A program made the translations under genes and the position numbers. A stretch of DNA of 64,000 nt, taken from positions 2,050,115 to 2,114,114 of the forward strand of contig CP129018.1 in assembly GCA_020524525.2 (NCBI GenBank), read 5' to 3'. The number at the start of each line of letters is the position of its first letter. Within the stretch, counting starts at the first letter, position 1. Origin of the DNA: Bacillus tianshenii. GTDB taxonomy: Bacteria; Bacillota; Bacilli; Bacillales; Bacillaceae_N. Positions 19,579-29,491 of this stretch are shown piece by piece. A model generated the notes under the pieces. It had not been told where the DNA came from and searched no databases. It saw nothing but the letters and a program-made list of their open reading frames with translations.

Positions 19579-21304
19579 ATGCATTCGCTTTAATCTCTTC
19601 TGCAAGCTCCAAAAGTTCTTGCGCATGCTGTCGTGTTAGCTCCGTCACTTCTACACCTGATATCATGCGTCCAATTTCTCTTATTTTTTCTTCTTCATTC
19701 AGCTCTTGAACAGAGGTAGTTGTTCGTTCTGCCTCCATTTTCTTTGAAATATATAAATGAGTATCAGCCATTGCAGCGACTTGTGGCAAGTGTGAAATAC
19801 AGAGCACTTGTGAACCAATAGAAACGCGATGAATTTTCTCGGCAATCGCTTGAGCTACCCTGCCACTTACACCAGTATCCACCTCATCAAATATAATTGA
19901 AGTAATACCTTGATGCTCCGAAAAAATGCTTTTTAACGCAAGCATAATCCGTGAAAGCTCCCCACCTGATGCAACCTTTGATAAAGGTTTCAGTGGTTCT
20001 CCTGGATTTGTCGATATGTAAAAGTCGACTTGGTCAATTCCTTTTCGGCCAAATTGGACAGGCTTTCCTTCCAGCTCAACATTTTCATGGTCCCCTTCTT
20101 TTCGGTCAAATTCTACCGAGAAGGTTGTCTTCTCCATATACAATTCTTGAAGCTCATGATGAATCATTGCTGTTAATTGAACAGCTGCTTCTTTTCGAAG
20201 CTTTGATAAATGCTTTGCTTCAACTAATAAATCTTCTGCAACACTATTTAATTCTTTCTTCAGCTTATCTAAATGTACATCTCGATTTTCAATTTCATCA
20301 ATTTCTTCTTCAATTTTTGCTGCATATTCTAAAATTTCTTCAACAGATGTCCCATACTTTTTCTTAAGCATATTGATTTCACTTAGTCGTGATTCAATAA
20401 AATCAAGACGCTCTGGGTCATATTCAAGCTCTTCTAGCTGATCTCTTAATGAAAAAGATGCTTCTTCAAGCAAATAAAAGCTGTTTGCGACTTGTTCACT
20501 CATCAATTTCAAATCTTCGCTAAGCTCTGCGACATCTTCTAACTGGCTCATCGCAAGGCCAACCCAGTCAAGGCCCCGTTGCTCGCCACTTAACGCCTCA
20601 TAGCTATTTTTAAGTGATTGATGTACCTTTTCAAAGTTCGCTAATTGATTCCTTTCATTCATCAGCTCTTCATCTTCGTTCAGTTTCAGCTTTGCATTTG
20701 AAATTTCCTCAAGCTGAAATTGGATTAGATCAAGCCGATGAGCAAGCTCTTGTTCATTTTCATTATAGGATTTTAATTTTTTTTGTAGTTTTACATAACT
20801 CTCATAAATATCAGTATACTCATTTAACGTTTCGCTAATGCGATTATGAGCAAACTCATCTAACAGCATTAGATGTCTTTCACTATTCATCAAATCCTGA
20901 TGCTCGTGCTGACCGTGGATATCAACAAGAGTCTGGCCGACTTCACGAAGGATCGCAAGGGTGACAAGCTTCCCATTAATTCGGCAAATACTTTTTCCCT
21001 TGCTTGTCATATCCCGCTTTAACACAATTTGTCCTTCTTCAATTTCAATGCCTAGCTCTGCTGCTTTCTTATAACAAGGATGTGAATCTTCTTCAATCAG
21101 AAAGAGTCCTTCAATTTCAGCCTTTTGCGTACCATGTCTGACAAACTCATAAGACCCTCTTCCACCGATAAGCAAACCAATCGCATCAATAATAATCGAT
21201 TTTCCAGCACCTGTTTCCCCAGTTAAAACCGTCAAACCTTCATCAAAGGAAACGGTTAACCCTTCAATAATTGCAAAGTTTTTAATCGATAATTCTGCAA
21301 GCAT
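19577..21304 (-). CDS. recN: DNA repair protein RecN
   Basis: An SMC-like ATPase recruited early to double-strand breaks. At 575 aa it is near the family length. The N-terminal ATPase half has Walker A GETGAGKS (residues 29-36). A long coiled coil follows (about 150-380), then the signature ASGGELSR and Walker B IIFDEVDTGVSGR, ending with HLPQVAA. GGTTGGTG precedes ATG 21304. It lies 25 bases after argR in the same transcript. I looked for a nearby LexA-type palindrome and did not find a clear one. Confidence 0.97.
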   Translation of the reverse strand: MLAELSIKNFAIIEGLTVSFDEGLTVLTGETGAGKSIIIDAIGLLIGGRGSYEFVRHGTQKAEIEGLFLIEEDSHPCYKKAAELGIEIEEGQIVLKRDMTSKGKSICRINGKLVTLAILREVGQTLVDIHGQHEHQDLMNSERHLMLLDEFAHNRISETLNEYTDIYESYVKLQKKLKSYNENEQELAHRLDLIQFQLEEISNAKLKLNEDEELMNERNQLANFEKVHQSLKNSYEALSGEQRGLDWVGLAMSQLEDVAELSEDLKLMSEQVANSFYLLEEASFSLRDQLEELEYDPERLDFIESRLSEINMLKKKYGTSVEEILEYAAKIEEEIDEIENRDVHLDKLKKELNSVAEDLLVEAKHLSKLRKEAAVQLTAMIHHELQELYMEKTTFSVEFDRKEGDHENVELEGKPVQFGRKGIDQVDFYISTNPGEPLKPLSKVASGGELSRIMLALKSIFSEHQGITSIIFDEVDTGVSGRVAQAIAEKIHRVSIGSQVLCISHLPQVAAMADTHLYISKKMEAERTTTSVQELNEEEKIREIGRMISGVEVTELTRQHAQELLELAEEIKANA

Positions 21305-21329
21305 GCTGCACCAACCTTTTTATTATCTT

Positions 21330-21779
21330 TTACAGCATTTCTAAGAAGCGTTCTGTAATCTCTTCTGTATCCTTTTCTGAACGACAAATGATAAGTATCG
21401 TGTCATCACCACAAATTGTACCTAATATTTCTTCCCAATCCAAATTATCTATTAATGCACCAATTGCATTTGCATTTCCCGGCAATGTCTTCATAACAAG
21501 CAAATGACTTGCCGAATCAATACGGACAAATGCATCCATTAGAGCTCGTTTTAATTTTTGTAGCGGGTTAAAGCGTTGATCGGCTGGAAGGCTGTACTTA
21601 TAGCGGCCATCCATCATTGGAACTTTAACAAGATGAAGCTCTTTAATGTCACGAGATACAGTCGCTTGTGTGACATTAAAGCCTGCATTTTTCAAGCGGT
21701 CAACAAGTTCATCTTGTGTCTCAATATCATTATTTGTAATCAATTCTCGAATTTTAATATGGCGTTGCCCTTTATTCAT
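21330..21779 (-). CDS. argR: Arginine repressor/activator
   Basis: A hexameric arginine-sensing regulator that represses biosynthesis and activates catabolism (AhrC in B. subtilis). At 149 aa it has the usual size. The N-terminal winged helix has the family pattern [14 protein letters not shown] and [14 protein letters not shown]; the C-terminal trimerisation and arginine-binding domain contains [11 protein letters not shown] and [20 protein letters not shown] precedes the ATG. Its position between yqxC and recN is the same as in B. subtilis. Confidence 0.96.
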   Translation of the reverse strand: MNKGQRHIKIRELITNNDIETQDELVDRLKNAGFNVTQATVSRDIKELHLVKVPMMDGRYKYSLPADQRFNPLQKLKRALMDAFVRIDSASHLLVMKTLPGNANAIGALIDNLDWEEILGTICGDDTILIICRSEKDTEEITERFLEML

Positions 21780-21907
21780 CTTTACACCTCTTTTACCTAA
21801 CCTGCATTTACATTACCCTTATGTTATACGATTTTGTATAAGTTGTACATTTTATGTGACAAAGTGTGAGCGTATCGAGCCCAGCCTTAAAGGTTCTTTA
21901 TATTTCG

Positions 21908-21946
21908 AAAAAAACGGGTAACGCTTAAAATCAGCTGTTACCCGCT
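21908..21946 (-). terminator. Terminator overlapping the end of yqxC
   Basis: On the reverse strand, CGGGTAAC-loop-GTTACCCG is followed by TTTTTTT. The yqxC stop codon (21931) lies inside the loop. Read-through into argR-recN is likely incomplete. Confidence 0.75.
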
Positions 21947-22770
21947 CCGTTTGTTTTCTTGAGGTTGTCATGTGCCTCCTGTACAATTTGACTCGGAATG
22001 AAAGCTTTCATTGACCGCTTCTCAGACGGCTTCCAGCATAGATGCAATAGAAATTCAATATTTCCATCACCGCCTGTAATTGGTGAGTAGGAGGCATCCA
22101 TTATAGAGTAGCCAAGACCTTGAGCAAAATCACCGATTTCGGTTAAGACTCGTTCATGAACAGCCTTGTCACGGACAATCCCTTTCTTCCCAACTTCATC
22201 CCGACCTGCTTCAAATTGAGGTTTAACAAGTGTTACGACATCACTGTCTTCTTGCAAAAGCTCTTTTAAGACAGGCAGGATGAGACGAAGAGAAATAAAC
22301 GACACGTCAATTGTAGCACTGTTCGGCTGCCCCTCTGTTAAATCATCCAACGTAACATAGCGGAAGTTTGTCCGTTCCATTACTACAACGCGCTCATCTT
22401 GACGTAGCTTCCATGCCAGTTGATTGTAACCGACATCTAAAGCATATACCCTGCTTGCCCCGTTTTGAAGAGCACAATCTGTAAAACCGCCTGTTGAAGC
22501 GCCGATATCAATCACTGTTTTTTCTTTCATCGTTAAGTCGAATACTTTTAATGCTTTTTCAAGCTTAAGTCCGCCGCGACCGACATAAGGAAGCACACGC
22601 CCTTTAATTTCAATTGCGACTTCATCTTTTACTTTAACACCTGGTTTATCTACACGTTGACCATCGGCAAAAACGATACCTGCCATAATCGAACGTTTTG
22701 CTTTTTCTCTCGTTTCGAAAAATCCTTGCTCTACAAGTAATATATCGATTCGTTCTTTCTTACCTGCCAT
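21931..22770 (-). CDS. yqxC: TlyA-family RNA methyltransferase (YqxC)
   Basis: A predicted 2'-O-methyltransferase of ribosomal RNA in the TlyA/hemolysin A family. At 279 aa it has an N-terminal S4 RNA-binding domain (residues 6-65, RIDILLVEQGFFETREKAK) and an FtsJ-type methyltransferase fold with SAM motif VIDIGASTGGFTDCAL and the catalytic-region lysine in TLVKPQFE. It starts 3 bases after the dxs stop with AAGGGCTTGAGGC as ribosome site. A terminator overlaps its 3' end. Whether it methylates 16S, 23S or both cannot be told from sequence. Confidence 0.92.
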   Translation of the reverse strand: MAGKKERIDILLVEQGFFETREKAKRSIMAGIVFADGQRVDKPGVKVKDEVAIEIKGRVLPYVGRGGLKLEKALKVFDLTMKEKTVIDIGASTGGFTDCALQNGASRVYALDVGYNQLAWKLRQDERVVVMERTNFRYVTLDDLTEGQPNSATIDVSFISLRLILPVLKELLQEDSDVVTLVKPQFEAGRDEVGKKGIVRDKAVHERVLTEIGDFAQGLGYSIMDASYSPITGGDGNIEFLLHLCWKPSEKRSMKAFIPSQIVQEAHDNLKKTNGAGNS

Positions 22771-22773
22771 GCC

Positions 22774-24666
22774 TCAAGCCCTTTTCTGTTGTTTTGGTAT
22801 TAGGCGCTTTATCTGCTTAACAACGCCTTCTTCAGTTAATTCGATTTCATTCAACAGCTCTTTCACGCTTCCATGTTCAATGAATTTATCTGGAATACCC
22901 AGGCGTGAAATTTCAGCATGTGAATAATTATGATCGTGCGTAAATTCAAGTACAGCACTTCCAAAGCCGCCTTGAAGAACACCTTCTTCAATAGTTAAAA
23001 TCGGCATATTTTGTCCAAGTAATTCATGCAGCACATTTTCATCTAACGGCTTGATAAAACGCGCATTTATGACTTTCACTTGTACGCCTTCCTTAGCGAG
23101 CTGTTCAGCTGCACTCATGGCCATTGGGATGGTCGTACCGAATGTTAAAATCGCTGCTTGTGAACCTTCTCGCAACACTTCCCATGAGCCGATTGGAATT
23201 TCCTTCATTTCTTTATCGACCGGTACCCCTAGAGCATTCCCACGTGGATAACGAATCGCAATTGGGCCGTCATCATATTGAAGAGCGGTATAGACAAGGT
23301 GCTGTGCTTCGTTTTCATCTTTTGGCATCATAATTGTCAAGTTTGGTAAATGACGCAAAAATGCAATATCGAAGACACCTTGATGTGTTTCACCATCCGC
23401 CCCAACAAGACCAGCACGGTCAATTCCAAAGAAAACATTTAAGTTTTGACGGCATACATCATGCACCACTTGGTCATAGGCACGCTGTAAAAACGTCGAA
23501 TAAATGGCCACAAACGGCTTTAAGTTTTGCGTAGCAAGGCCTGCACCCATCGTAACGGCGTGCTGTTCTGCAATCCCTACGTCAAAGAAGCGGTCTGGAA
23601 ATTCATCACGGAATTCCTCTAGCTTAGAGCCAACAGGCATCGCAGGTGTAATTGCTGCTACACGCTTATCTTCACGCGCAATCTTTTGCACCGCAGAACT
23701 AATCACTTTGCTCCATGCAGGAGGAGCATCCACAGGCTTAAGCACTTCACCAGACTCAATCTTATAGGTACCAACACCATGCCATGTACCACGGGTATCT
23801 GTTTCTGCCGGCTTATAGCCTTTTCCTTTTTTCGTTATCGTATGAATGATTACAGGGCCTTCTACCTTTTTCGCATAGCGAAGGTTTTCAAATAAATCAT
23901 TATAATTATGTCCATCAACTGGACCAAGATAGGTGAAGCCAAGTTCTTCAAAAAACATACCTGATACGAGAAAATATTTTAAGGTGTCTTTTACACGTTC
24001 AGCGGTTGATGCAAGTCGTCCGCCAACTGCTGGCACTTTCTTAAGCAACCATTCCAAGTCATCCTTCATCTTCTGATATTTCCCTGCAGTTCGAAGACGT
24101 CCAAGTACATTATGCAAGGCACCAACATTCGGCGCAATTGACATTTCATTATCATTCAAAATGACAATCATATCTTTCTTCTCATGACCAATATGATTTA
24201 ACGCCTCAAGAGCCATGCCGCCTGTAAGCGCCCCGTCTCCAATAATTGGCACAATGTATTCATCAGTTCCCTTTATATCACGGGCCGCTGCCATTCCCAT
24301 CGCTGCCGAAAGTGAAGTGGAACTATGACCTGTCTCCCAAACATCATGTTCGCTTTCACAACGCTTCGGAAACCCACATAAGCCTTTATACTTTCGAAGT
24401 GTCTCAAATTGGCCTGCACGGCCTGTCAATATTTTGTGAACATATGATTGGTGACCAACATCCCAAATAAACTTATCTTTTGGGCTGTCAAACACTTTAT
24501 GAAGGGCAATCGTCAATTCCACAACACCTAAGTTCGGACCTAAATGTCCACCCGTCTTAGATAAGTTTTCAATTAAAAATTGACGAATGCTTTGCGAAAG
24601 CTCGCTTAACTCATGATGACTCATATGTTTGATGTCTGCTGGTGACTGAATTGAATTAAGATCCAT
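22774..24666 (-). CDS. dxs: 1-deoxy-D-xylulose-5-phosphate synthase
   Basis: Condenses pyruvate and glyceraldehyde 3-phosphate, the first step of the MEP isoprenoid route, using thiamine diphosphate. The start is ATG 24666 (MDLNSIQSP, 630 aa), 10 bases after the oapA stop; the longer frame to 24744 lies inside oapA. Family signatures are [13 protein letters not shown], the TPP motif [10 protein letters not shown]...NDNEMSIA, and in the transketolase half [15 protein letters not shown]. It belongs to the ispA-OLE-oapA-dxs transcript, linking OLE expression to isoprenoid synthesis. Confidence 0.97.
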   Translation of the reverse strand: MDLNSIQSPADIKHMSHHELSELSQSIRQFLIENLSKTGGHLGPNLGVVELTIALHKVFDSPKDKFIWDVGHQSYVHKILTGRAGQFETLRKYKGLCGFPKRCESEHDVWETGHSSTSLSAAMGMAAARDIKGTDEYIVPIIGDGALTGGMALEALNHIGHEKKDMIVILNDNEMSIAPNVGALHNVLGRLRTAGKYQKMKDDLEWLLKKVPAVGGRLASTAERVKDTLKYFLVSGMFFEELGFTYLGPVDGHNYNDLFENLRYAKKVEGPVIIHTITKKGKGYKPAETDTRGTWHGVGTYKIESGEVLKPVDAPPAWSKVISSAVQKIAREDKRVAAITPAMPVGSKLEEFRDEFPDRFFDVGIAEQHAVTMGAGLATQNLKPFVAIYSTFLQRAYDQVVHDVCRQNLNVFFGIDRAGLVGADGETHQGVFDIAFLRHLPNLTIMMPKDENEAQHLVYTALQYDDGPIAIRYPRGNALGVPVDKEMKEIPIGSWEVLREGSQAAILTFGTTIPMAMSAAEQLAKEGVQVKVINARFIKPLDENVLHELLGQNMPILTIEEGVLQGGFGSAVLEFTHDHNYSHAEISRLGIPDKFIEHGSVKELLNEIELTEEGVVKQIKRLIPKQQKRA

Positions 24667-24676
24667 TAGAACCCAC

Positions 24677-25282
24677 TCACTTTCGTTTCTGTTCTTTCCG
24701 CTTTTTCTTACTTGTATCGAAAAACTTAATATTAAGCTTTTCATCTAAGTAGTAGAAGAGTTTCCCGACTTGGAAAATGATTTTTGTGGAGAATCGAATA
24801 GCGAACGATTTTCCGAATGCTTTTCCACCGACCGTAACCGCTGCAACCACACTCGTAAATACAACAGAAACAGTTTGTCCTAATAGGGAGTCTTCTGAGT
24901 GTCCCAATCCGACTGTCAACTGTAAAACAACGAGAGCTGAGGCTGTACCACTCACAATCCCCGCAATATCACCAATTACGTCGTTACAAAAACTTGCAAA
25001 CCTGTCTGCATTACGAACAATGACGATTGATTCTTTAGCGCCTTTCACACGTTCGGAGGCCATTGCATGGAAGGGGACTTCATCTGCAGCAGCTGCTGCA
25101 ATCCCAAGCATGTCGAAAAACACACCAACAAAGACGATCACAAACACGATGATCATCCCAATCCCCCAAGCGACGCCGCTTAACGTAAAAGTAGATACAA
25201 TTGAAAAAAGAGCCGCTAACACAAACGTGATAACGGCAATCCCCAAGCTAAATTTCGTTGAATTACGTATTAATTCTTTCAT
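24677..25282 (-). CDS. oapA: OLE-associated membrane protein OapA
   Basis: A 201-aa integral membrane protein encoded directly downstream of the OLE RNA, which in other bacteria binds this protein as a dimer at the membrane. Four hydrophobic segments are visible, at about residues 11-35, 39-62, 105-125 and 130-150, followed by a basic tail ([11 protein letters not shown]). The linker [17 protein letters not shown] followed by RVKGAK resembles the turn between the first helices of DUF21 (CNNM/CorC-type) domains; that is my inference. The ATG at 25282 has only a weak, distant AGGTG ribosome site. dxs follows by 10 bases. The OLE position upstream makes the identification strong. Confidence 0.88.
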   Translation of the reverse strand: MKELIRNSTKFSLGIAVITFVLAALFSIVSTFTLSGVAWGIGMIIVFVIVFVGVFFDMLGIAAAAADEVPFHAMASERVKGAKESIVIVRNADRFASFCNDVIGDIAGIVSGTASALVVLQLTVGLGHSEDSLLGQTVSVVFTSVVAAVTVGGKAFGKSFAIRFSTKIIFQVGKLFYYLDEKLNIKFFDTSKKKRKEQKRK

Positions 25283-25377
25283 CTTTGTTTTATCGACACC
25301 TATCTTGAATGCATTTCGTTCTATCTATATATTTCCGTTTATCTGGAAAATTGATCACGATATGTAGTTGGGGAGGT

Positions 25378-25986
25378 CACATAAAAGGTAAAGACTGCGG
25401 CTTAGGTCCAGTAGGTTTTCCCAAGCAGATACCGAGCGTTGCCGCTCTGGCGGTTTCCCTTTAAATCCACCTCAGCCGAGTCACCTCAAGCTGGACTGGA
25501 TTACCACTTAGTCCGCACTATAATCCCTTTTATATGTCCAAATGGAACAGTCTAGGAGTTTTCCTCAACAGCCTTTAACCGTACCCTAGCCTCTTTTGCA
25601 GAGTAGATTTCATATGGTCGAGAAACAAGTGTCAGTGGCCTGCTGAACAACCCTGTTCCTGTAGCCATAATCCCCTCTGACTCCACTCAAGGCAGGCTAC
25701 GCTGCTCGCAAGGATTCCCATTGTATACTTACGTAGCAGGTTCATACCCCATTTCATAGGCTGCGCATGCGAGCGCCACCACCTACAAGAATGGGCCTCC
25801 GCGGAAGCAGGGTCAACGCCCACATGCCATTGTGGATCGCCCTGCGACCTTAACTCCCAGCACCAACCCAAGGCTGGGCGCCTCAAGCCGGCACAAGGAA
25901 CTTCATCGATGTGCCCTTTAGCGGATTTTTAGGCCCGCCTTCAGGTACGGTAGACTGACTAGAATACTGCACCACCCCGAATTTGT
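25378..25986 (-). ncRNA. ole: OLE RNA (ornate, large, extremophilic RNA)
   Basis: About 610 bases without a credible gene lie between ispA and oapA, exactly the place, size and strand of OLE RNA. The tract is clearly richer in G and C than the surrounding coding DNA and is full of short complementary blocks, such as GCGCCCAGCC...GGTTGGTGCTGGG and CCGCCAGAGCGG near the 3' part. It starts near 25986, downstream of a sigma-A-type promoter, with GGGGTGGTGC. An 84-codon frame inside it (25632-25886) has no ribosome site and unnatural composition. No terminator separates it from oapA, so it is probably processed from, or reads into, the oapA-dxs message. The 3' end is approximate. A covariance-model search against the Rfam OLE family would settle it. 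Confidence 0.9.
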
Positions 25987-25992
25987 ACTATT

Positions 25993-26021
25993 AATATATC
26001 ACAAAACCAAGGTGTACTCAA
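25993..26021 (-). promoter_or_regulatory. Sigma-A-type promoter for OLE RNA
   Basis: The reverse strand reads TTGAGT, 17 bases, TATATT, predicting a start near 25986. It lies in the short gap after ispA, so OLE, oapA and dxs can be expressed apart from the nusB-xse-ispA genes. Confidence 0.65.
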
Positions 26022-26055
26022 TCATAAACGATCGGCTTATCTTTTGTCCGCCTTT

Positions 26056-26949
26056 TTAATGATCACGTTGCGTAATAAAGGTTGCAAGCTCTTCAAGGCG
26101 TTGATGATTAATATTTGCATGATGAAGAGCTTTAATTGCATACTGAAAATGAGTATTGCATTTTTCTTTTGCACCCTCTAGCGTTAAGAGCTTTGGATAC
26201 GTACTTTTTTGCAGGCCGGCATCACTTCCGACAGGCTTACCAATCTTCTCTTCATCACCTTCAATATCCAAGATGTCATCTTTGATTTGGAAAGCAAGCC
26301 CAAGGTGTTTTGCAAATTGCTCAAGGTTTTTCATTTGACTTTCATCCGCTTCACTAAGCAATGCACCTGCTTTAACGCTGAATTGCAGAAGCTTGCCTGT
26401 TTTATGCTCATGAATAGCTTCTAGCTCTTCAAGTGAAACCTCTTGCTCCTCAGCAGCCATATCAGCTGTTTGTCCACCAACCATACCCTCTGGTCCTGCG
26501 GCCTTTGAAAGCTCAGCAATTAATGCCACCTTCTTACTTGCCGTTAATTCTGAATGTTCACTTTCTGTAATTACTCGAAAGCTATGTGTCAGCAACCCAT
26601 CTCCAGCTAAAATAGCATTTGCTTCACCAAACACTTTATGATTAGTCGGTAGACCTCGTCGCAAATCATCATTATCCATGCTTGGTAAGTCATCATGAAT
26701 AAGAGAGTATGTATGAATCAATTCGAGCGCACATGCTACATTCATGCCAAGCTGCTCATCTTTATCAAATGCGCGTAAGGTTTCAAGCAATAAAATCGGA
26801 CGAAGACGCTTTCCACCCGCTTTAACGCTATAAATCATAGCATCTTTAAGCACTTTTGGTGTTTGCAGTCCTTCAATTGAATCAATTAAAGCTGCATCAA
26901 TTTTTAACTTTTGTTCTTTTAAATAATCTTGTAGAGAAGACACACTCAC
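26056..26949 (-). CDS. ispA: Farnesyl diphosphate synthase
   Basis: Adds isopentenyl units to make C15 farnesyl diphosphate, the precursor of undecaprenol, quinone and heme side chains. At 297 aa the two Mg-binding Asp motifs are intact: DDLPSMDND (first) and KDDILD (second), with GGKRLRP at the N-terminus. Translation starts at GTG 26949 behind GAGGAGG, overlapping the xseB stop by 4 bases, so the two are translationally coupled. OLE RNA follows. Confidence 0.96.
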   Translation of the reverse strand: MSVSSLQDYLKEQKLKIDAALIDSIEGLQTPKVLKDAMIYSVKAGGKRLRPILLLETLRAFDKDEQLGMNVACALELIHTYSLIHDDLPSMDNDDLRRGLPTNHKVFGEANAILAGDGLLTHSFRVITESEHSELTASKKVALIAELSKAAGPEGMVGGQTADMAAEEQEVSLEELEAIHEHKTGKLLQFSVKAGALLSEADESQMKNLEQFAKHLGLAFQIKDDILDIEGDEEKIGKPVGSDAGLQKSTYPKLLTLEGAKEKCNTHFQYAIKALHHANINHQRLEELATFITQRDH

Positions 26950-27179
26950 TCTTGCTCCTCCTCAATTGTAAACGGACGAAGCTCACCATCATCTTGCAAA
27001 ATCTCCGCCATTTGCTTTTCTACTGCTTGGAGCTTATCGTGACAAACTTTTGATAAATTCATACCATCTTGAAAATAAGCAATCGCTTGTTCAAGTGGTA
27101 CGTCTCCTTCTTCAAGCTTCTCAACGATTTGTTCAAGCTTTTCCATTGCTTCTTCAAATGTTACTTCTGTTTCACTCAT
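26946..27179 (-). CDS. xseB: Exodeoxyribonuclease VII small subunit
   Basis: The small helical subunit of exonuclease VII, which degrades single-stranded DNA. It is 77 aa from ATG 27179 ([19 protein letters not shown]) with family pattern [21 protein letters not shown]. The GTG three codons earlier is too close to the GAGGAG ribosome site. It overlaps the end of xseA by 8 bases and the start of ispA by 4, a tightly packed operon. Confidence 0.95.
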   Translation of the reverse strand: MSETEVTFEEAMEKLEQIVEKLEEGDVPLEQAIAYFQDGMNLSKVCHDKLQAVEKQMAEILQDDGELRPFTIEEEQE

Positions 27180-28527
27180 TTTGTTCACGCTCCTCTAATC
27201 CCCATACTTGACAATCTAATTGACCATCACGAACCTGTACTTGTACACGGTCACCAGGCTGGACATCTTGAATGGATTTTACGAGTTTTTCATCTTCACG
27301 GTATACAAGTCCATATCCGCGCTCCATTATTTTAAGCGGGCTCAATGTTTCGAGTTTTGATATAGCATTTTTAAGTAAAAACTCTTTTTCCTTCTTTATT
27401 TCTAAAAAAGTTCGTTCAAGCGTGTGAACAGCGCGAGCTCTTCGCTCTGATGCTTGCTGTAATTGTTCGAATGGATGCTGTTGCTTTAGCCGGTTGGCCA
27501 AATGAGTGAACGCCTGTTGCTTTCGTTCTAGCTTACGTTCACCTTCCTTTTGCAAACGTTCGAACAATCGATCAAGCTCCTGTTCTTTTTGGGCAACAAG
27601 TTTTTCTGGATATCTGAAGGCATACGATTTTTGTAAACGTTGTAGTCGTTCACGTGCTGAAACAGCCTTTTCATTTAAGGCACGTACAAGACGCATTTGC
27701 CGCTGATGAAGCCGTTCGTGTAGCTCTTCAAAGTGTGGAACAGCCAATTCAGCAGCTGCCGTCGGTGTTGGTGCTCGCATATCTGCAACAAAGTCAGAAA
27801 TAGTCACATCTGTTTCATGACCAACCGCAGAAATAACTGGGATCTTAGAGTGAAAAATTGCTCTCGCAACATCCTCTTCATTAAAAGGCCATAGATCTTC
27901 AAGCGAGCCGCCACCACGGCCGGTAATTAACACATCAAATGAACCAATCGCATTTGCTGTTTCAATTCCTTTTACAATCGAAGGGGCTGCATTCTCCCCT
28001 TGGACAAGGACTGGAATGACCGTCACTTTTGCGATCGGAAAACGACGATTCAATGTTGTTAAAATATCTCGAATCGCAGCCCCTGTAGGAGAGGTAATCA
28101 CACCAATATGTTGTGGAATCTTTGGAAGTGGCTTCTTATGATGCTGTGCAAACAACCCTTCGGTATCTAACTTTTTCTTTAATTCTTCAAATGCAAGGTA
28201 CAAGTTTCCAATCCCGTCTGGCTGCATTTCTTTCACGTACATTTGGTATTGTCCATACGGCTCGTACACCGATACTTCGCCTCTTACCAACACCTTCATC
28301 CCATTTTCAGGCATGAACTTTAAATAGCGGTTAAAACCGGCAAACATCACAGCTGTAAGCCGTGCATTTTCATCCTTTAATGTAAAATACATATGGCCTC
28401 TACTGTGATGTTTGAAGTTTGAGATTTCTCCTTTTAACCATACCTCTTGCAGATGCTGGTCACTGTCGAAGCGCCGCTTTATGTACTTTGTAAGAGCCGT
28501 TACAGTAAGAAAGCGTTTCGTTGACAT
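27172..28527 (-). CDS. xseA: Exodeoxyribonuclease VII large subunit
   Basis: The catalytic subunit of exonuclease VII. At 451 aa it has an N-terminal OB fold ([25 protein letters not shown]), the conserved catalytic-domain runs [14 protein letters not shown] and [28 protein letters not shown], and a long C-terminal coiled coil (about 270-400). ATG 28527 follows GGGGGA. In B. subtilis folD lies between nusB and xseA; here only 30 bases separate them. Confidence 0.96.
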   Translation of the reverse strand: MSTKRFLTVTALTKYIKRRFDSDQHLQEVWLKGEISNFKHHSRGHMYFTLKDENARLTAVMFAGFNRYLKFMPENGMKVLVRGEVSVYEPYGQYQMYVKEMQPDGIGNLYLAFEELKKKLDTEGLFAQHHKKPLPKIPQHIGVITSPTGAAIRDILTTLNRRFPIAKVTVIPVLVQGENAAPSIVKGIETANAIGSFDVLITGRGGGSLEDLWPFNEEDVARAIFHSKIPVISAVGHETDVTISDFVADMRAPTPTAAAELAVPHFEELHERLHQRQMRLVRALNEKAVSARERLQRLQKSYAFRYPEKLVAQKEQELDRLFERLQKEGERKLERKQQAFTHLANRLKQQHPFEQLQQASERRARAVHTLERTFLEIKKEKEFLLKNAISKLETLSPLKIMERGYGLVYREDEKLVKSIQDVQPGDRVQVQVRDGQLDCQVWGLEEREQNE

Positions 28528-28557
28528 TTTCCATCCCCCTTGCAATGTTACAAGGTC

Positions 28558-28944
28558 TTACAGTTTTGCTTTAACTTTTGATAAGACGGCATTAATGAAT
28601 TTGCTTGAATCATCATCGCCAAATGTTTTCGCAAGTTCAATTGCTTCGTCCATTGAGACATTTACGGGTATATCTTCCATAAATTTCATCTCATACGTTG
28701 CAATACGTAAAATCGCACGGTCAACATTGCCAAGACGTTCAAATTTCCAATTTTCAAGATTTCCACTAATTAATTCATCAATTTCATCGCGTTTTTCGAT
28801 GACGCCGTAGAAAAGGTTCTGTAGAAACTCATCCACTTCTGTATCGTTAACGACATTGCTCAATGCTTCTTTCGGTTCTGTTTGGCCGACATCTGTTTGG
28901 AACAATGCCTGCAATGTTTTCTTTCTCGCTGTTCTGCGTTTCAT
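28558..28944 (-). CDS. nusB: Transcription antitermination protein NusB
   Basis: Binds the boxA RNA with NusE (S10) to promote rRNA antitermination. It is 128 aa and all-helical, with the N-terminal family pattern [19 protein letters not shown] and the C-terminal [27 protein letters not shown] lies upstream of ATG 28944. It is the first gene of the nusB-xseAB-ispA transcript, and a terminator of the preceding acc/asp23 unit lies about 100 bases upstream. Confidence 0.96.
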   Translation of the reverse strand: MKRRTARKKTLQALFQTDVGQTEPKEALSNVVNDTEVDEFLQNLFYGVIEKRDEIDELISGNLENWKFERLGNVDRAILRIATYEMKFMEDIPVNVSMDEAIELAKTFGDDDSSKFINAVLSKVKAKL

Positions 28945-29044
28945 GACTTTCTTCCTTTCATCTCATCAAGTTCATACTTCAAGACATAACATGATAATAG
29001 CATAAAATGATTTTATAAAACACCATCCGCTTCCAAACATCATG

Positions 29045-29080
29045 AAAAAAGCCAAAGGAGCACTTACTCCTTTGGCTTTT
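29045..29080 (-). terminator. Terminator of the accBC-asp23 unit
   Basis: On the reverse strand, AAAGCCAAAGGAG-taagtg-CTCCTTTGGCTTTTTT, 6 bases after the Asp23-family stop. Confidence 0.88.
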
Positions 29081-29085
29081 CCGCT

Positions 29086-29478
29086 TTATTCTGTTTCCTT
29101 TTGTGATTCAAAGTTAACGCCAACAACATGGATATTAATCTCATTAATATCTAGCGCTGTCATCGTCAGCAATGTTTCACGGATGTTTTCTTGAATTTTT
29201 TGTGCAATCGTCGGAATTGACACGCCAAAATTCATAAAGACATAGACATCAATGCTTATTCCATCTTCTGTCAAGTCAACTTTAACGCCTTTTCCGTGCT
29301 GCTTTTTCCCAAGACGTTCGACAACGCCTGAAGCAAAGTTTCCTTGCATCTGGCTAACGCCTTCTACTTCTGAAGCTGCAAGCCCTGCAATAATTTCAAT
29401 TACTTCTGGCGCGATTTCTACTTTTCCGAGGTTAGATGATGCACTTGTCATCTCCAAAATGTTGTTTTCACTCAACAC
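29086..29478 (-). CDS. yqhY: Asp23/Gls24 family protein (YqhY)
   Basis: A 130-aa Asp23-domain protein. The fold is indicated by KVEIAPEVIEIIAGLAASEVEGV at the N-terminus and alternating strands after it (VYVFMNFGVSIPTIAQKIQ). In B. subtilis YqhY is cytoplasmic and linked to control of acetyl-CoA carboxylase, consistent with its place 13 bases after accC. The start is GTG 29478, or the next codon TTG; both fit GAGGTG upstream. No membrane segment is present. Confidence 0.9.
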   Translation of the reverse strand: MLSENNILEMTSASSNLGKVEIAPEVIEIIAGLAASEVEGVSQMQGNFASGVVERLGKKQHGKGVKVDLTEDGISIDVYVFMNFGVSIPTIAQKIQENIRETLLTMTALDINEINIHVVGVNFESQKETE

Positions 29479-29491
29479 AGCAGCACCTCAC

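Noticed and set aside
24667-24744. Upstream start for dxs overlapping oapA
   Set aside because: The extension lies inside oapA and does not resemble Dxs; ATG 24666 gives the normal 630-aa protein.
25632-25886. An 84-codon open frame inside the ispA-oapA gap
   Set aside because: It has no ribosome site, Trp/Gly/Cys-rich composition unlike any neighbour, and lies fully within the structured OLE tract.
25378-25986. Group II intron or RNase P RNA as an explanation of the structured tract
   Set aside because: There is no reverse transcriptase gene and I did not recognise domain V/VI or P4 core motifs. The position between ispA and oapA-dxs matches OLE instead.
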